This document shows positions 47,464-56,361 of a stretch of 64,000 nt of DNA, one piece after another (within the stretch, counting starts at the first letter, position 1; each line of letters begins with the position of its first letter). The stretch is from an uncultured Aquimarina sp. (GTDB taxonomy: Bacteria; Bacteroidota; Bacteroidia; Flavobacteriales; Flavobacteriaceae), in contig CANMKX010000001.1 in assembly GCA_947498595.1 (NCBI GenBank), forward strand, positions 310,001-374,000, read 5' to 3'. Position numbers and translations under genes: made by a program. The notes under the pieces are model-generated. The model searched no databases, was not told the DNA's origin, and saw only the letters and a list, made by a program, of their open reading frames with translations.

Positions 47464-48419
47464 CTATGAAAATAGACACAAATTGTTTTGTAAATATTAT
47501 AAAATGGAGTTTTTAAATTCTTTTTAAAAGTATTATACTTTGTATCGTCATTAGCTAAACCAAAAGTGATTTTTTTAGTATTTTTTGAAAGAATTAAAGT
47601 ACCAAAAAGCCAATCCCATATAGCTAATTTAGCACCCATATTTTTATCAAAATGTTTAGCTTTATTGCTATGATGTATTTGATGCTGAAATGGACTTATA
47701 AATATATATTCTAGAAAGCTAAGATATGTAAACCTAACATGCGAATGTCTGAGGTTTGCACCCAATAAAGAAAAGGTGAAGCTGAAAATATTAGCTCCTA
47801 AAAATATTACTTTGCTAATTTGGTGTGTAGATAAGTAATCAAAAATACCAGTTATCAAGCCAAATATTAGAATTCCGCGCGCATTGTTTATAATTAATTC
47901 TACTGGATGTAATCTATATTGTGTTATAGGATTTAGTACTGTAGCAGAATGATGTATTTTATGAAACTCCCACAAAAATGGTATTTTATGCATTGCATAA
48001 TGAGTAAGATAACTCATTAAATCATTAATTACAGTGATTGAGATTGTATAATACAATAAAGTTTCAAATTGAGTAAGACTCTTTAAAGGGTAGCTAAATT
48101 GATCTAATAAAAATTCATGAGTATAATGAGCTATATAAAAACCATAAATTAAAAAGGGAGCGATTAGTAATAATTTTATAAAACTATTGAAAAAAATAAA
48201 AGAGTAATCAATATATGAAGAGGTGCTCAACCATATTTTTTTATTAAACAGATAAGCAATGAAAGATTGTGTTTTTTTGGATTTGTAATAGATGAAATAG
48301 GCTAGAATTGATGAGGAGAATAGATATAAAAGATGAATTCTTTTTTGTGTATTAAGTAAATAAGACAAGGGCATTTCTATGGCCTCTATACAAGTATTTA
48401 AAAATTCGTGTAAACTCAT
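47460..48419 (-). CDS. Sterol desaturase / fatty acid hydroxylase family protein
   Basis: This 319-residue membrane enzyme has the eight-histidine di-iron signature: HYAMH, HKIHH and HQIHH plus RHSH in the fourth box, set among several hydrophobic helices. The family inserts or moves hydroxyl or double bonds in lipids using oxygen; substrate unknown. It lies downstream of the cupin gene, but a strong terminator (48426-48462) separates them, so expression with the NO operon would need read-through. Confidence 0.85.
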   Translation of the reverse strand: MSLHEFLNTCIEAIEMPLSYLLNTQKRIHLLYLFSSSILAYFIYYKSKKTQSFIAYLFNKKIWLSTSSYIDYSFIFFNSFIKLLLIAPFLIYGFYIAHYTHEFLLDQFSYPLKSLTQFETLLYYTISITVINDLMSYLTHYAMHKIPFLWEFHKIHHSATVLNPITQYRLHPVELIINNARGILIFGLITGIFDYLSTHQISKVIFLGANIFSFTFSLLGANLRHSHVRFTYLSFLEYIFISPFQHQIHHSNKAKHFDKNMGAKLAIWDWLFGTLILSKNTKKITFGLANDDTKYNTFKKNLKTPFYNIYKTICVYFHR

Positions 48420-48425
48420 TTTCTG

Positions 48426-48462
48426 AAAAAAATTACGCTCATACTATGGCATATGAGCGTAA
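48426..48462 (-). terminator. Rho-independent terminator of the NO-response minus-strand operon
   Basis: On the minus strand an 11-bp perfect stem (48462-48452 with 48443-48433) has an 8-base loop and is followed by seven T (48432 to 48426). It ends the 93-residue protein, haemoglobin and cupin operon. Confidence 0.88.
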
Positions 48463-48499
48463 AAAAGTGAATATAGAATGGATTGAAAGAAATCCTTAA

Positions 48500-48841
48500 T
48501 TATGAACTAGCAACGTTTTGTACTCGTTGAGTTGAATCTTGTTTAGTAAGTGTTAATCTAACAATACTATCTTTGGTCGCAGTTAAATCATGTACTACAT
48601 GAGGTTCAAGAGCTATAATATCTCCTCTTTTAAGTATGAGAGTTTCTTTTTCTAGGCCAAAATTTATAGCACCTTCAAAAATTGAAACGGTAATTGGATA
48701 GGCTGTTTTATGGGCTTTCATTAATTGCCCTTTTTTGAAAGCTATTCGAATTTCTTTAGCTGCTGTTGTTTCTAGAATTGGAGTTATTATTGGTTTATTC
48801 TCACCAAACGCTAATTCGTTTATAAAGGATGCTTTTTTCAT
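48500..48841 (-). CDS. Small cupin-domain protein in the truncated haemoglobin operon
   Basis: This 113-residue protein is a single cupin barrel. The first motif is weak (MKAHKTAYPITVSIFEGAINFGLE, with one clear His). The second has LEPHVVHDLTATKDS, with two His. A metal site could therefore be formed but lacks the full set of standard ligands. It is third in an operon behind a small membrane protein and a truncated haemoglobin, opposite nitric oxide reductase, so a role in nitrosative stress is likely by context only. Confidence 0.8.
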   Translation of the reverse strand: MKKASFINELAFGENKPIITPILETTAAKEIRIAFKKGQLMKAHKTAYPITVSIFEGAINFGLEKETLILKRGDIIALEPHVVHDLTATKDSIVRLTLTKQDSTQRVQNVASS

Positions 48842-48858
48842 AGTACTAAATATTAATG

Positions 48859-49248
48859 CTAAGAGTGTCTATGTTCATAAATTTTGAGAAACATAAAAGT
48901 TGACATTTTTTGCGCACGTCGCTTAGCTGTATCAGCTAACTCTCCTTGAAAATGAGTATCTATAGTATCAAACCATATATTAAGCCAAATACCGAAATGA
49001 TGTTGTGCTATTTTATGATTACTACTTGTATCTACTTTTTGATGTATTTCGATAGGATTCCCTTTGTATTTTCCAACAAAAAGTAAGTTAGTTTCCCAAA
49101 AATCAGTAAGTTTCTCTATATGTTCAGGCCAATCTTTAATCATATCATTGAAGAAAAAACCAATTTCTTTATTTTTTCTTACTCTATCATAAAATTCAGT
49201 TATTAAATACTGGATGTCATTACGATTAAGGATGTCCTGTTTACTCAT
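48859..49248 (-). CDS. Group III truncated haemoglobin
   Basis: This 129-residue globin has features of the truncated group III type: an early ILNRNDIQYLITEFYDRVR helix, IGFFFNDMIKDWPEHIEKLTDFW, and KIAQHHFGIWLNIWFDTID with a candidate proximal His. Such globins bind oxygen or NO. Its position opposite quinol NO reductase, under an FNR-type promoter, suggests NO binding or detoxification. It starts 5 bases after the preceding gene and ends 17 bases before the cupin. Confidence 0.9.
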   Translation of the reverse strand: MSKQDILNRNDIQYLITEFYDRVRKNKEIGFFFNDMIKDWPEHIEKLTDFWETNLLFVGKYKGNPIEIHQKVDTSSNHKIAQHHFGIWLNIWFDTIDTHFQGELADTAKRRAQKMSTFMFLKIYEHRHS

Positions 49249-49253
49249 TTTTA

Positions 49254-49535
49254 TTAGAATAAATTAATAATAGTCAATATTGTACTTGTTGCAATACTAA
49301 CTAATAATAAATTGAAAACCAATTTAGGTTTTTGTTGAGATAAAACTGCTGCATTAAATATCATACATGCTACCACCACTAGAAATAATTGTATCATCTG
49401 TGCAAAGGTGTTACCATTCATCAAAATAAACATAGCAGCAACAGAACCTAAGCAACTCTGTGGTATAATAGCTATAGAAGAATATCCAATTGAACCATTT
49501 TCAAACTCATTTGCCCATTTTTTATAAATATTCAT
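49254..49535 (-). CDS. Small membrane protein at the head of the truncated haemoglobin operon
   Basis: This 93-residue protein has three hydrophobic segments (about 16-38, 46-66 and 72-92) after a polar N-terminus (MNIYKKWANEFENGS). I recognise no family. It contains Cys28 in PQSCLG and Cys57 within a helix. It is the first gene of a tight operon with group III haemoglobin (5-base gap) and a cupin, and shares the divergent control region with NO reductase. An auxiliary membrane role in NO handling is a guess from context. Confidence 0.75.
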   Translation of the reverse strand: MNIYKKWANEFENGSIGYSSIAIIPQSCLGSVAAMFILMNGNTFAQMIQLFLVVVACMIFNAAVLSQQKPKLVFNLLLVSIATSTILTIINLF

Positions 49536-49560
49536 AAACCTGTGATTTAAAATTATAAGA

Positions 49561-49604
49561 CAAAGTTAAGTCGTTAGGTGTCACTTATTTTATGATCAAA
49601 ATCA
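49561..49604 (-). promoter_or_regulatory. FNR-type promoter of the truncated haemoglobin operon
   Basis: Dyad TGATCAAAATCA (49593-49604) and exact minus-strand -7 box TAACTTTG (49568 to 49561). Centre to box end is 37.5 bases, one more than in the cco-type promoters. Confidence 0.75.
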
Positions 49605-49640
49605 TATAATTAAAAAATAAATCAGAAAATATTCTGAACC

Positions 49641-49684
49641 TGATTTAAATCATAAAGATGGGCTTTTGATAGAAAATATCTTTG
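49641..49684 (+). promoter_or_regulatory. FNR-type promoter of quinol NO reductase
   Basis: The perfect palindrome TGATTTAAATCA (49641-49652) precedes an exact -7 box TATCTTTG (49677-49684). The spacing is again 37.5 bases. The leader is about 20 bases. Confidence 0.78.
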
Positions 49685-49709
49685 TGATATAAACATAAAC
49701 ACAATCGAC

Positions 49710-51926
49710 ATGAAAAAAATATGGATTGCCTTTACACTTGTTATTGTAGCATCATTTGCTGTATTGATTTGGGTAGGAGCTAAAATTTATCAAGAAGAAC
49801 CTCCAATACCAAAAAACGTATTTATAGAGGGATCTAATGAAATAGTATATACAGGAAAACAAATACAAAGAGGTCAAAATGTATGGGAATCGATAGGAGG
49901 AATGGAAGTTGGTTCTATATGGGGCCATGGTAGCTATGTAGCACCAGATTGGAGTGCAGATTGGATACATAAAGAAGCCGTTTACTTATTAGAATTATGG
50001 GCAGATGAAGCATATCATAGACCATATGATTCATTATCGAATGAAGCCAAAGCAGCTTTTAAAGCTAGATTGATAGATCAAGTAAAAGTTAATAGTTATA
50101 ATGCTGATACTGAAACGATAATTGTTAGTAAGGATCGATATAAAGCAATACAAAATAATGCAACCTATTATACAAAGATATTTTCTGAAGGACATGAAGA
50201 GTATGCAATTCCGAAAAACTTTCTTGTTGATACTTCTAAACTAAAAGATTTAACAGCGTTTCTATTTTGGACCTCTTGGGCAGCATCGACTAATCGACCA
50301 GATGAAACAATCACTTATACTTCAAATTGGCCTCACGAACCTTTGATTAATAATACGATATCAATAGACGCGCAAATATGGTCAGGTTTTTCAATTATAT
50401 TATTACTACTCTTTATCGCTTTATTAGTTTGGTATTATATTAAAAATCAACACGAAGAAGGAAATATTGCTATTCCTGATATTGATCCTTTAAAGTCTAT
50501 TGTTATCCTACCAACACAAAGAGCCATTCTAAAATACTTTTTGATTATAAGTTTATTAATAGGTTTACAAGTTATACTCGGTATTATAACGGTACATTAT
50601 AGTGTAGAAGGACAAGCTTTTTTTGGTTTTGAACTATCGCAATATTTACCTTATACGATTAGTAGAACATGGCATACACAATTGGCCATTTTTTGGATTG
50701 CTACTGCATGGTTAGCAACAGGTTTATTTATAGCACCATTAGTAAGTAATAAAGTATTTAAATATGAAAAATTTGCTATAAACTTCCTCTTTGTTGCCCT
50801 ATTGATTATTGTATTAGGATCTATGATAGGAGAATGGTTAGGAGTAAAACAATATTTAGAATTGACTACCAATTTTTTCTTTGGTCATCAAGGATATGAA
50901 TATATGGATTTAGGAAGGTTTTGGCAATGGTTTTTAGCTATAGGGTTGATATTATGGATGATACTTGTTGGAAACCATATAGTCATAGGTATAAAAAGGA
51001 AAGATCAAACTAGGAATCTACTGATTCTTTTTTTAATCGCAGTAGTAGCAATAGGTTCTTTCTTCTTTTCTGCATTAATGTATGGTGAAAATTCAAGTTT
51101 ATCTGTCATTAACTATTGGAGATGGTGGCTTGTACATTTATGGGTAGAAGGCTTTTTTGAAGTTTTTGCGACAGTTGTTATTGCTTATTTATTTATTAAA
51201 ATGAAGCTAATTTCTGGAAAAACGGCAGGAAGAGCAACAGTGTTATCAGCAATCATATTTTTAAGTGGTGGAATAATAGGAACATTACATCACCTATATT
51301 TTTCAGGTACACCTGTACATGCTATTGCATTAGGAGCTACTTTTAGTGCATTAGAAGTTGTGCCCTTAACATTAATTGGTTATGAAATATGGGAAAATTG
51401 GAACTTATTAAAAGTTAAAGAATGGGTAATGCGTTATAAATGGCCAATTTATTTCTTTATGTCAGTGTCGTTTTGGAATATGTTAGGAGCAGGAGTTTTT
51501 GGTTTTATGATCAATCCACCCATAGCTTTATATTATATTCAAGGACTTAATACAACTGCTGTACATGCACATACAGCATTGTTTGGAGTTTACGGAATGT
51601 TAGGGATGGGATTAGTCTTATTCTGCTTACGAATGATCTCTACAAATTTATGGAAAGAAAAACCTATAAAAATAGCATTCTGGAGTTTAAATATTGGATT
51701 AATTACAATGGTAGTTTTAAGTATTTTGCCGCAAGGTATAATTCAAGCATATGCATCAATAAAACATGGATATTGGTATGCTAGAAGTAGCGAATTATTA
51801 TACTCTGATACTATGCAGATTATAAAGTGGCTTCGAATCGTAGGAGATGTTATTTTTTCTATAGGTATAGGATACTATTGTTATTTTGTAATTAAGGAGA
51901 CTATAAAATGTTTTAAAACTAAATAA
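49710..51926 (+). CDS. norZ: Quinol-dependent nitric oxide reductase
   Basis: This 738-residue membrane protein fuses the NorC-like N-terminal helix and soluble domain (about 1-215, no haem c motif) to a 12-helix NorB-like core. That layout defines qNOR. Conserved His lie in RTWHTQLAIFW (about 321), VHLWVEGFFEVF (about 475), GTLHHLYFSGTP (about 527) and VHAHTALFGVYG (about 618), with the Glu of the non-haem iron site in VEGFFE. It reduces NO to N2O with quinol. It is divergent from the haemoglobin operon, with a separate FNR-type promoter. No nitrite reductase is present in the window, so detoxification rather than full denitrification is likely. Confidence 0.93.
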   Translation: MKKIWIAFTLVIVASFAVLIWVGAKIYQEEPPIPKNVFIEGSNEIVYTGKQIQRGQNVWESIGGMEVGSIWGHGSYVAPDWSADWIHKEAVYLLELWADEAYHRPYDSLSNEAKAAFKARLIDQVKVNSYNADTETIIVSKDRYKAIQNNATYYTKIFSEGHEEYAIPKNFLVDTSKLKDLTAFLFWTSWAASTNRPDETITYTSNWPHEPLINNTISIDAQIWSGFSIILLLLFIALLVWYYIKNQHEEGNIAIPDIDPLKSIVILPTQRAILKYFLIISLLIGLQVILGIITVHYSVEGQAFFGFELSQYLPYTISRTWHTQLAIFWIATAWLATGLFIAPLVSNKVFKYEKFAINFLFVALLIIVLGSMIGEWLGVKQYLELTTNFFFGHQGYEYMDLGRFWQWFLAIGLILWMILVGNHIVIGIKRKDQTRNLLILFLIAVVAIGSFFFSALMYGENSSLSVINYWRWWLVHLWVEGFFEVFATVVIAYLFIKMKLISGKTAGRATVLSAIIFLSGGIIGTLHHLYFSGTPVHAIALGATFSALEVVPLTLIGYEIWENWNLLKVKEWVMRYKWPIYFFMSVSFWNMLGAGVFGFMINPPIALYYIQGLNTTAVHAHTALFGVYGMLGMGLVLFCLRMISTNLWKEKPIKIAFWSLNIGLITMVVLSILPQGIIQAYASIKHGYWYARSSELLYSDTMQIIKWLRIVGDVIFSIGIGYYCYFVIKETIKCFKTK

Positions 51927-51959
51927 AAACTGCTAATAAAATATATTTAAATTAAAAAG

Positions 51960-52001
51960 GAGTTCATTGTTTCGAAAAAAAGAAATAGTGGACTCTTTTT
52001 T
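51960..52001 (+). terminator. Rho-independent terminator after NO reductase
   Basis: A 14-bp stem (51960-51973 with 51982-51995) includes three G-T wobbles and is followed by a T-run to 52001. Confidence 0.8.
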
Positions 52002-52139
52002 ATTGATACAATCAAAATGAGAGATTACATATAATGAAAAAATTAAGATTTATTTAAGTACTTTGTTATGGTTTATTAATTTTTTTATACATATCACCGA
52101 GAATAAAATGTTAAAATTTACATTTTTAACATTTTGAGC

Positions 52140-52147
52140 TATATTTG
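52140..52147 (+). promoter_or_regulatory. -7 box of the adhesin 2 promoter
   Basis: TATATTTG exactly fits TAnnTTTG. It lies 50 bases before the ATG at 52197 and overlaps an otherwise open in-frame extension that starts with TTG at 52134. Confidence 0.6.
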
Positions 52148-52196
52148 CACCCCCCTTATAAAATATAGATTACTTAACTACTTAAAAATTAACTTA

Positions 52197-55100
52197 ATGC
52201 TTAAAAATGGAATTAGATTATTATTAATGATCTTATTATTTTCTCAATATATAAGTGCTCAAAAAGAAGCCTATAATTGGTATTTTGGAAGAAGAGCAGG
52301 AATTACTTTTAATGGAGGAGGAGCACCAACTGCATTATTAGATGGTGATTTGGTGACAAGAGAAGGAGTTGCTACAATTTCTAATCAATTAGGAGAATTA
52401 TTATTTTATACTGATGGTTCAACAGCATGGAATAGTAATCATGATATAATGCCTAATGGAACTGGTTTAACAGGATATGCTTCTAGTACACAATCAGGAG
52501 TTATTGTACCACATCCAGGAGATCCTAATTTATATTTTTTAATGGCAGCAGGATCCGATAATGCAAATCCACCAGAATTAAAAGGATTTAGATATAGTAT
52601 TGTGGATATCCGACTTGATGGAGGGTTAGGTGATATCATAGCAGGTCAAAAAAATATTAAATTACATGATGGACCATCAGAGAAGTTAACAGCGGTCCAA
52701 CATGCGAATGGTAAAGACATTTGGTTGATAGCATATAGTATTGTACAAGGGAAATATTTTACATATTTGATAGATGAGACAGGATTGAACCCTACAGCTG
52801 TAGAGTCCTCTATTGGACCGCCTTTATTTAGACGTAATAGAGGATATTTAAAAGCATCTCCAGATGGAACTAGATTAGTCGTAGCACATGATGCTGCAGG
52901 AAATAATTTTGAACTATTTGATTTTAATCGTGCTACAGGAAGAGTAAATAATCCTATTATAGTGAGAGAATCTGATATCAATGCTTTAAATATACCTTCA
53001 GGAAGTGGTATTGGGCATAGACCTTATGGAGCTGAATTTTCTCCCAATGGAGATTTTTTTTATATAGCGTTTGAAGCTGGCGGAATTTTTCAATTTGATG
53101 CTTCTCAAACGACTGCTACCGGAATTATTAATTCCGGTAGAAAAGTTAGTCAAGGAGGTGGAAGTTATAGAGCATTGCAACTTGGACCAGATGGTAAATT
53201 ATATTCGACAAGAGATGGTGTACCGTTTTTAGGAGTTATTCATAATCCAGATTCACCTGCCGCAGGAATAAATTATGAACATAATGGAGTAGATTTGGGA
53301 GGTAGACAAGGACAAGAAGGTTTACCTAATTTTATACAAACTTTTTTTGTAAATGATATAGAAGCAGAAAAATTTTGCCTTGGAGAGAATACAGAATTCG
53401 AATTAAGCAATCCAGATATTGTAACTTCTATAATTTGGGATTTTGGAGATGGTACACCTACCTCTACGTTATTGAATCCTACACATCAATATATGACTGC
53501 AGGTGAATACACTGTAACTGCTACAGCAGTCTTAGGAACCGATACCGAGATATATACTAGAATAATTACCATATACAATATCCCTGTAGCAAATACAGCA
53601 ATAGATTTATCGATATGTGACTCTAATTCTAATTCTTTTGATGGTGTCGCCGATTTTGATTTAACGGTTAAAGATTCTGAAATTCTTGGAACTCAAAGTG
53701 ATTCAGAATATAGAATTCTTTATTATTTAAATGAAACTGATGCGTTAAATTCTGAAAACGAAATAACAGGAATTTTTACTAATACAGCGAATCCACAAAC
53801 TATATATGCAAGAATCCAAAATCGAAATAGTTTTACATGCTTCGATATAACTAATTTCGACTTAATAGTAACACAAACAGTAGTTATTAGTGAACTAACA
53901 TCATTAATTCAATGTGGGGTTAATGGAGTAGCAAATTTTGATTTACTTAGTAAAAATCCAGAAGTATTAGGAATTCAAAGTGCTACCGATTTTGAGATTA
54001 CATATCATCTTAATGAAGATGATGCAAATAATGCCAATAACCCACTTCCTGATAATTATATGAATATTAGTAATCCTCAAACAATTTATGTAAGAGTTCA
54101 GAGTATTGGTAATCCTGATTGTTTTAATATTTCCTTATTTAATTTAGAAGTAATGGATACACCTAGTATTGGCAATGCTACAGATATGATTGTTTGTGAT
54201 GATGCTAGTAATGATGAAATTTCGAGTTTTGATTTATCTACAAAAGATTCTGAAGTGTTAAACGGACAAGATCAAAGTTTATATGAAGTGCTATATTTTG
54301 CGTCGCAAGATGATTTAGATAATAATACAAATGCGTTGACGACCACGTATCAAAATACAGAAAATCCACAACAAATTTTCGCTAGAATTCACAATAGAAT
54401 AAACATTAATTGTTTTGATCAAACAACATTTATGCTAAGAGTTTTTGCTAGCCCTATAGCAAATGAAGTTCCAACTATTGTCATGTGTAATGATACTGCA
54501 GTTAATACAACTGTAGCTATTGATTTAAACTTATATAACCCTACTATTTTAGGTGCTCAAAATCCTATGATTTTTGACATAAGTTACCATTCAACTCAAG
54601 AAGAGGCAAATAATAATGAAAATCCATTAGATACTGCTTATGAAACTTCTAATGCAGAAGAAACAATTATAGCACGAATTACGAATCCTTTAGAGACAAG
54701 CTGTTTCGATACTACTGCAATTAATATTAGAATAAATGCAGTACCAAATGCTGGAAACGTAACAAGTTTTACGAGATGTAATAATGGTACAACTGTTTTT
54801 GATTTGAGTACTAAAGATCAAGAAGTGTTAAATGGTCTAAGTCCAACATTGTATGAAGTAAAATATTATGCTAGTGAAGAAGATTTAAATGCGAATATTA
54901 ATTCATTACCAGTACTTTATGAAAACACTCAAAATCCTCAAGAAATATATGCTAGGGTACATGTTATTGCAGATAATAATTGCTTTGATCAAACATCTTT
55001 CATGTTACAAGTCCTTGAACTACCTGTAGCAAATCAACCTACCGCAATAACGTTATGTAAAGATACTTCTGTGTTTAACACAGTAACATTGAACTTAGAT

Positions 55101-56294
55101 GACTTTACTCCTCAAGTATTAGGTGCGCAATCTGCAGATGATTATATAGTTTCATATTATCAAACCATGCAAGATGCAGATAACGGGACCAATTCTCTAA
55201 ATGCTAATTACACTACTGCTAATAATGAAGAAACAATTTATATTAGAGTAGAAAGCGAATCAAATACGACATGCTATGCTACAACAAGTGTAGATATTAT
55301 AGTACATATTTTACCTACAGTAGGTATTCCTGTAGATTTACAAACTTGTGATGGAGAAGAAAATGATACAAGTGGTACGTTTAATTTGTTAGAGAATGAA
55401 GAGAATATTTTGAATAATCAAAATGCAAATCAGTATACAATTACATATCATATAAATCAAACAGATGCTGATATGAATGAAAATGCTTTACCTACCGAGT
55501 ATACAGCAACTGACGTAACAACAACAATTTATGCACGAATAGAAAATAATAACTCCACAAGTTGCTATCAAACTGCAAGTTTTAATTTAAATATAGAAGA
55601 AACCCCTAGATTAGAGATAGAAAATCGACTGTTTGTATGTCCAGAAGAATCTATTGTATTAAATGCAGGAAACGGATTTGATAGTTATCTATGGTCAACA
55701 GGAGAAACTTCTTCTTCAATAGTTATTGATGAACCAGGAACTTATGATATTACTGTAGAAAATATTTATGGCACATTACGATGTGATGTAAGTAAAAGCT
55801 TTGTAGTAGAACTTTCTATTGCTCCTAGTAGTATTGATATACGCACAGTAGATTTTACTCCTAATGAAAACCAAGTAACAATAATTGCTGGCGGTGGCGG
55901 AGTTTATGAGTATTCTATTGATGGAGTTGAATATCAAGAAAGCAATGTCTTTTCAGGATTACTAGCTGGAGATTACACTGCATATGTAAGAGATCTTGGT
56001 GGATGCGGAATATTAACCAAAGATTTTTACTTATTGTCATACCCTAAATTTTTCACCCCTAATGGAGATGGATTTAATGAAGAATGGAGAATATTTAATG
56101 GGGATAGAGAATTAGAAAATAAAATCTATATATATGATCGATTAGGAAAACTATTAAAAGCTTATACACAACAGTCTGAAGGAGGATGGAATGGAATTTA
56201 CAATGGTAATAATATGCCTTCTACAGATTATTGGTTTTTAGTTGAAAGAATAAATGGAGATGTAATTAAAGGTCATTTTACACTGAAGCGATAA
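52197..56294 (+). CDS. Large T9SS type B-sorted adhesin 2
   Basis: This 1365-residue protein is the paralogue of the gene at 24903 with the same domain order. The signal peptide ends YISAQ (about 1-21), the propeller-like region begins NWYFGRRAGITFNGG, and the PKD domain has IIWDFGDGTP. Seven repeats of about 96 residues fill 460-1133. An Ig-like segment (YLWSTGETSS) and a C-terminal CHU_C sorting domain follow (FFTPNGDGFNEEW to the end). The upstream in-frame TTG at 52134 would include the promoter and puts charged residues before the signal peptide, so the ATG at 52197 is chosen. Export by T9SS and surface attachment are expected; the ligand is unknown. Confidence 0.9.
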   Translation: MLKNGIRLLLMILLFSQYISAQKEAYNWYFGRRAGITFNGGGAPTALLDGDLVTREGVATISNQLGELLFYTDGSTAWNSNHDIMPNGTGLTGYASSTQSGVIVPHPGDPNLYFLMAAGSDNANPPELKGFRYSIVDIRLDGGLGDIIAGQKNIKLHDGPSEKLTAVQHANGKDIWLIAYSIVQGKYFTYLIDETGLNPTAVESSIGPPLFRRNRGYLKASPDGTRLVVAHDAAGNNFELFDFNRATGRVNNPIIVRESDINALNIPSGSGIGHRPYGAEFSPNGDFFYIAFEAGGIFQFDASQTTATGIINSGRKVSQGGGSYRALQLGPDGKLYSTRDGVPFLGVIHNPDSPAAGINYEHNGVDLGGRQGQEGLPNFIQTFFVNDIEAEKFCLGENTEFELSNPDIVTSIIWDFGDGTPTSTLLNPTHQYMTAGEYTVTATAVLGTDTEIYTRIITIYNIPVANTAIDLSICDSNSNSFDGVADFDLTVKDSEILGTQSDSEYRILYYLNETDALNSENEITGIFTNTANPQTIYARIQNRNSFTCFDITNFDLIVTQTVVISELTSLIQCGVNGVANFDLLSKNPEVLGIQSATDFEITYHLNEDDANNANNPLPDNYMNISNPQTIYVRVQSIGNPDCFNISLFNLEVMDTPSIGNATDMIVCDDASNDEISSFDLSTKDSEVLNGQDQSLYEVLYFASQDDLDNNTNALTTTYQNTENPQQIFARIHNRININCFDQTTFMLRVFASPIANEVPTIVMCNDTAVNTTVAIDLNLYNPTILGAQNPMIFDISYHSTQEEANNNENPLDTAYETSNAEETIIARITNPLETSCFDTTAINIRINAVPNAGNVTSFTRCNNGTTVFDLSTKDQEVLNGLSPTLYEVKYYASEEDLNANINSLPVLYENTQNPQEIYARVHVIADNNCFDQTSFMLQVLELPVANQPTAITLCKDTSVFNTVTLNLDDFTPQVLGAQSADDYIVSYYQTMQDADNGTNSLNANYTTANNEETIYIRVESESNTTCYATTSVDIIVHILPTVGIPVDLQTCDGEENDTSGTFNLLENEENILNNQNANQYTITYHINQTDADMNENALPTEYTATDVTTTIYARIENNNSTSCYQTASFNLNIEETPRLEIENRLFVCPEESIVLNAGNGFDSYLWSTGETSSSIVIDEPGTYDITVENIYGTLRCDVSKSFVVELSIAPSSIDIRTVDFTPNENQVTIIAGGGGVYEYSIDGVEYQESNVFSGLLAGDYTAYVRDLGGCGILTKDFYLLSYPKFFTPNGDGFNEEWRIFNGDRELENKIYIYDRLGKLLKAYTQQSEGGWNGIYNGNNMPSTDYWFLVERINGDVIKGHFTLKR
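53574..55595 (+). repeat. Seven protein-level tandem repeats in adhesin 2
   Basis: Residues 460-1133 contain seven units in the same order as adhesin 1 (674 against 675 residues in total). Unit-by-unit resemblance between the two genes, for example unit 6 with LCKDTSVF in both, shows that the array existed before the loci were duplicated. Confidence 0.8.
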
Positions 56295-56304
56295 AAAAAT
56301 TAGC

Positions 56305-56351
56305 TTATAAAGAATCAATTCAAAAATCACTTTAGAGTTGATTCTTTATAA
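56305..56351 (+). terminator. Intercistronic hairpin between adhesin 2 and its PorP gene
   Basis: A 14-bp perfect stem (56305-56318 with 56338-56351) has a 19-base loop, followed by A-rich sequence rather than T. It lies in the same place as the hairpin at 29077-29124 in locus 1 but with unrelated sequence. Confidence 0.5.
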
Positions 56352-56361
56352 TAAAAAAAAT

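Noticed and set aside
52004..52014. TGATACAATCA upstream of adhesin 2 as an FNR-type site
   Set aside because: The gap is again 5 bases and the -7 box at 52140 is too far away.
52134..52196. In-frame TTG extension of adhesin 2
   Set aside because: It contains the -7 box TATATTTG and places charged residues before the signal peptide; the ATG at 52197 gives a normal signal peptide.
56338..56361. TTG start for the second adhesin-linked PorP gene
   Set aside because: The codon lies inside the distal arm of the intercistronic hairpin and adds residues before a standard signal peptide.
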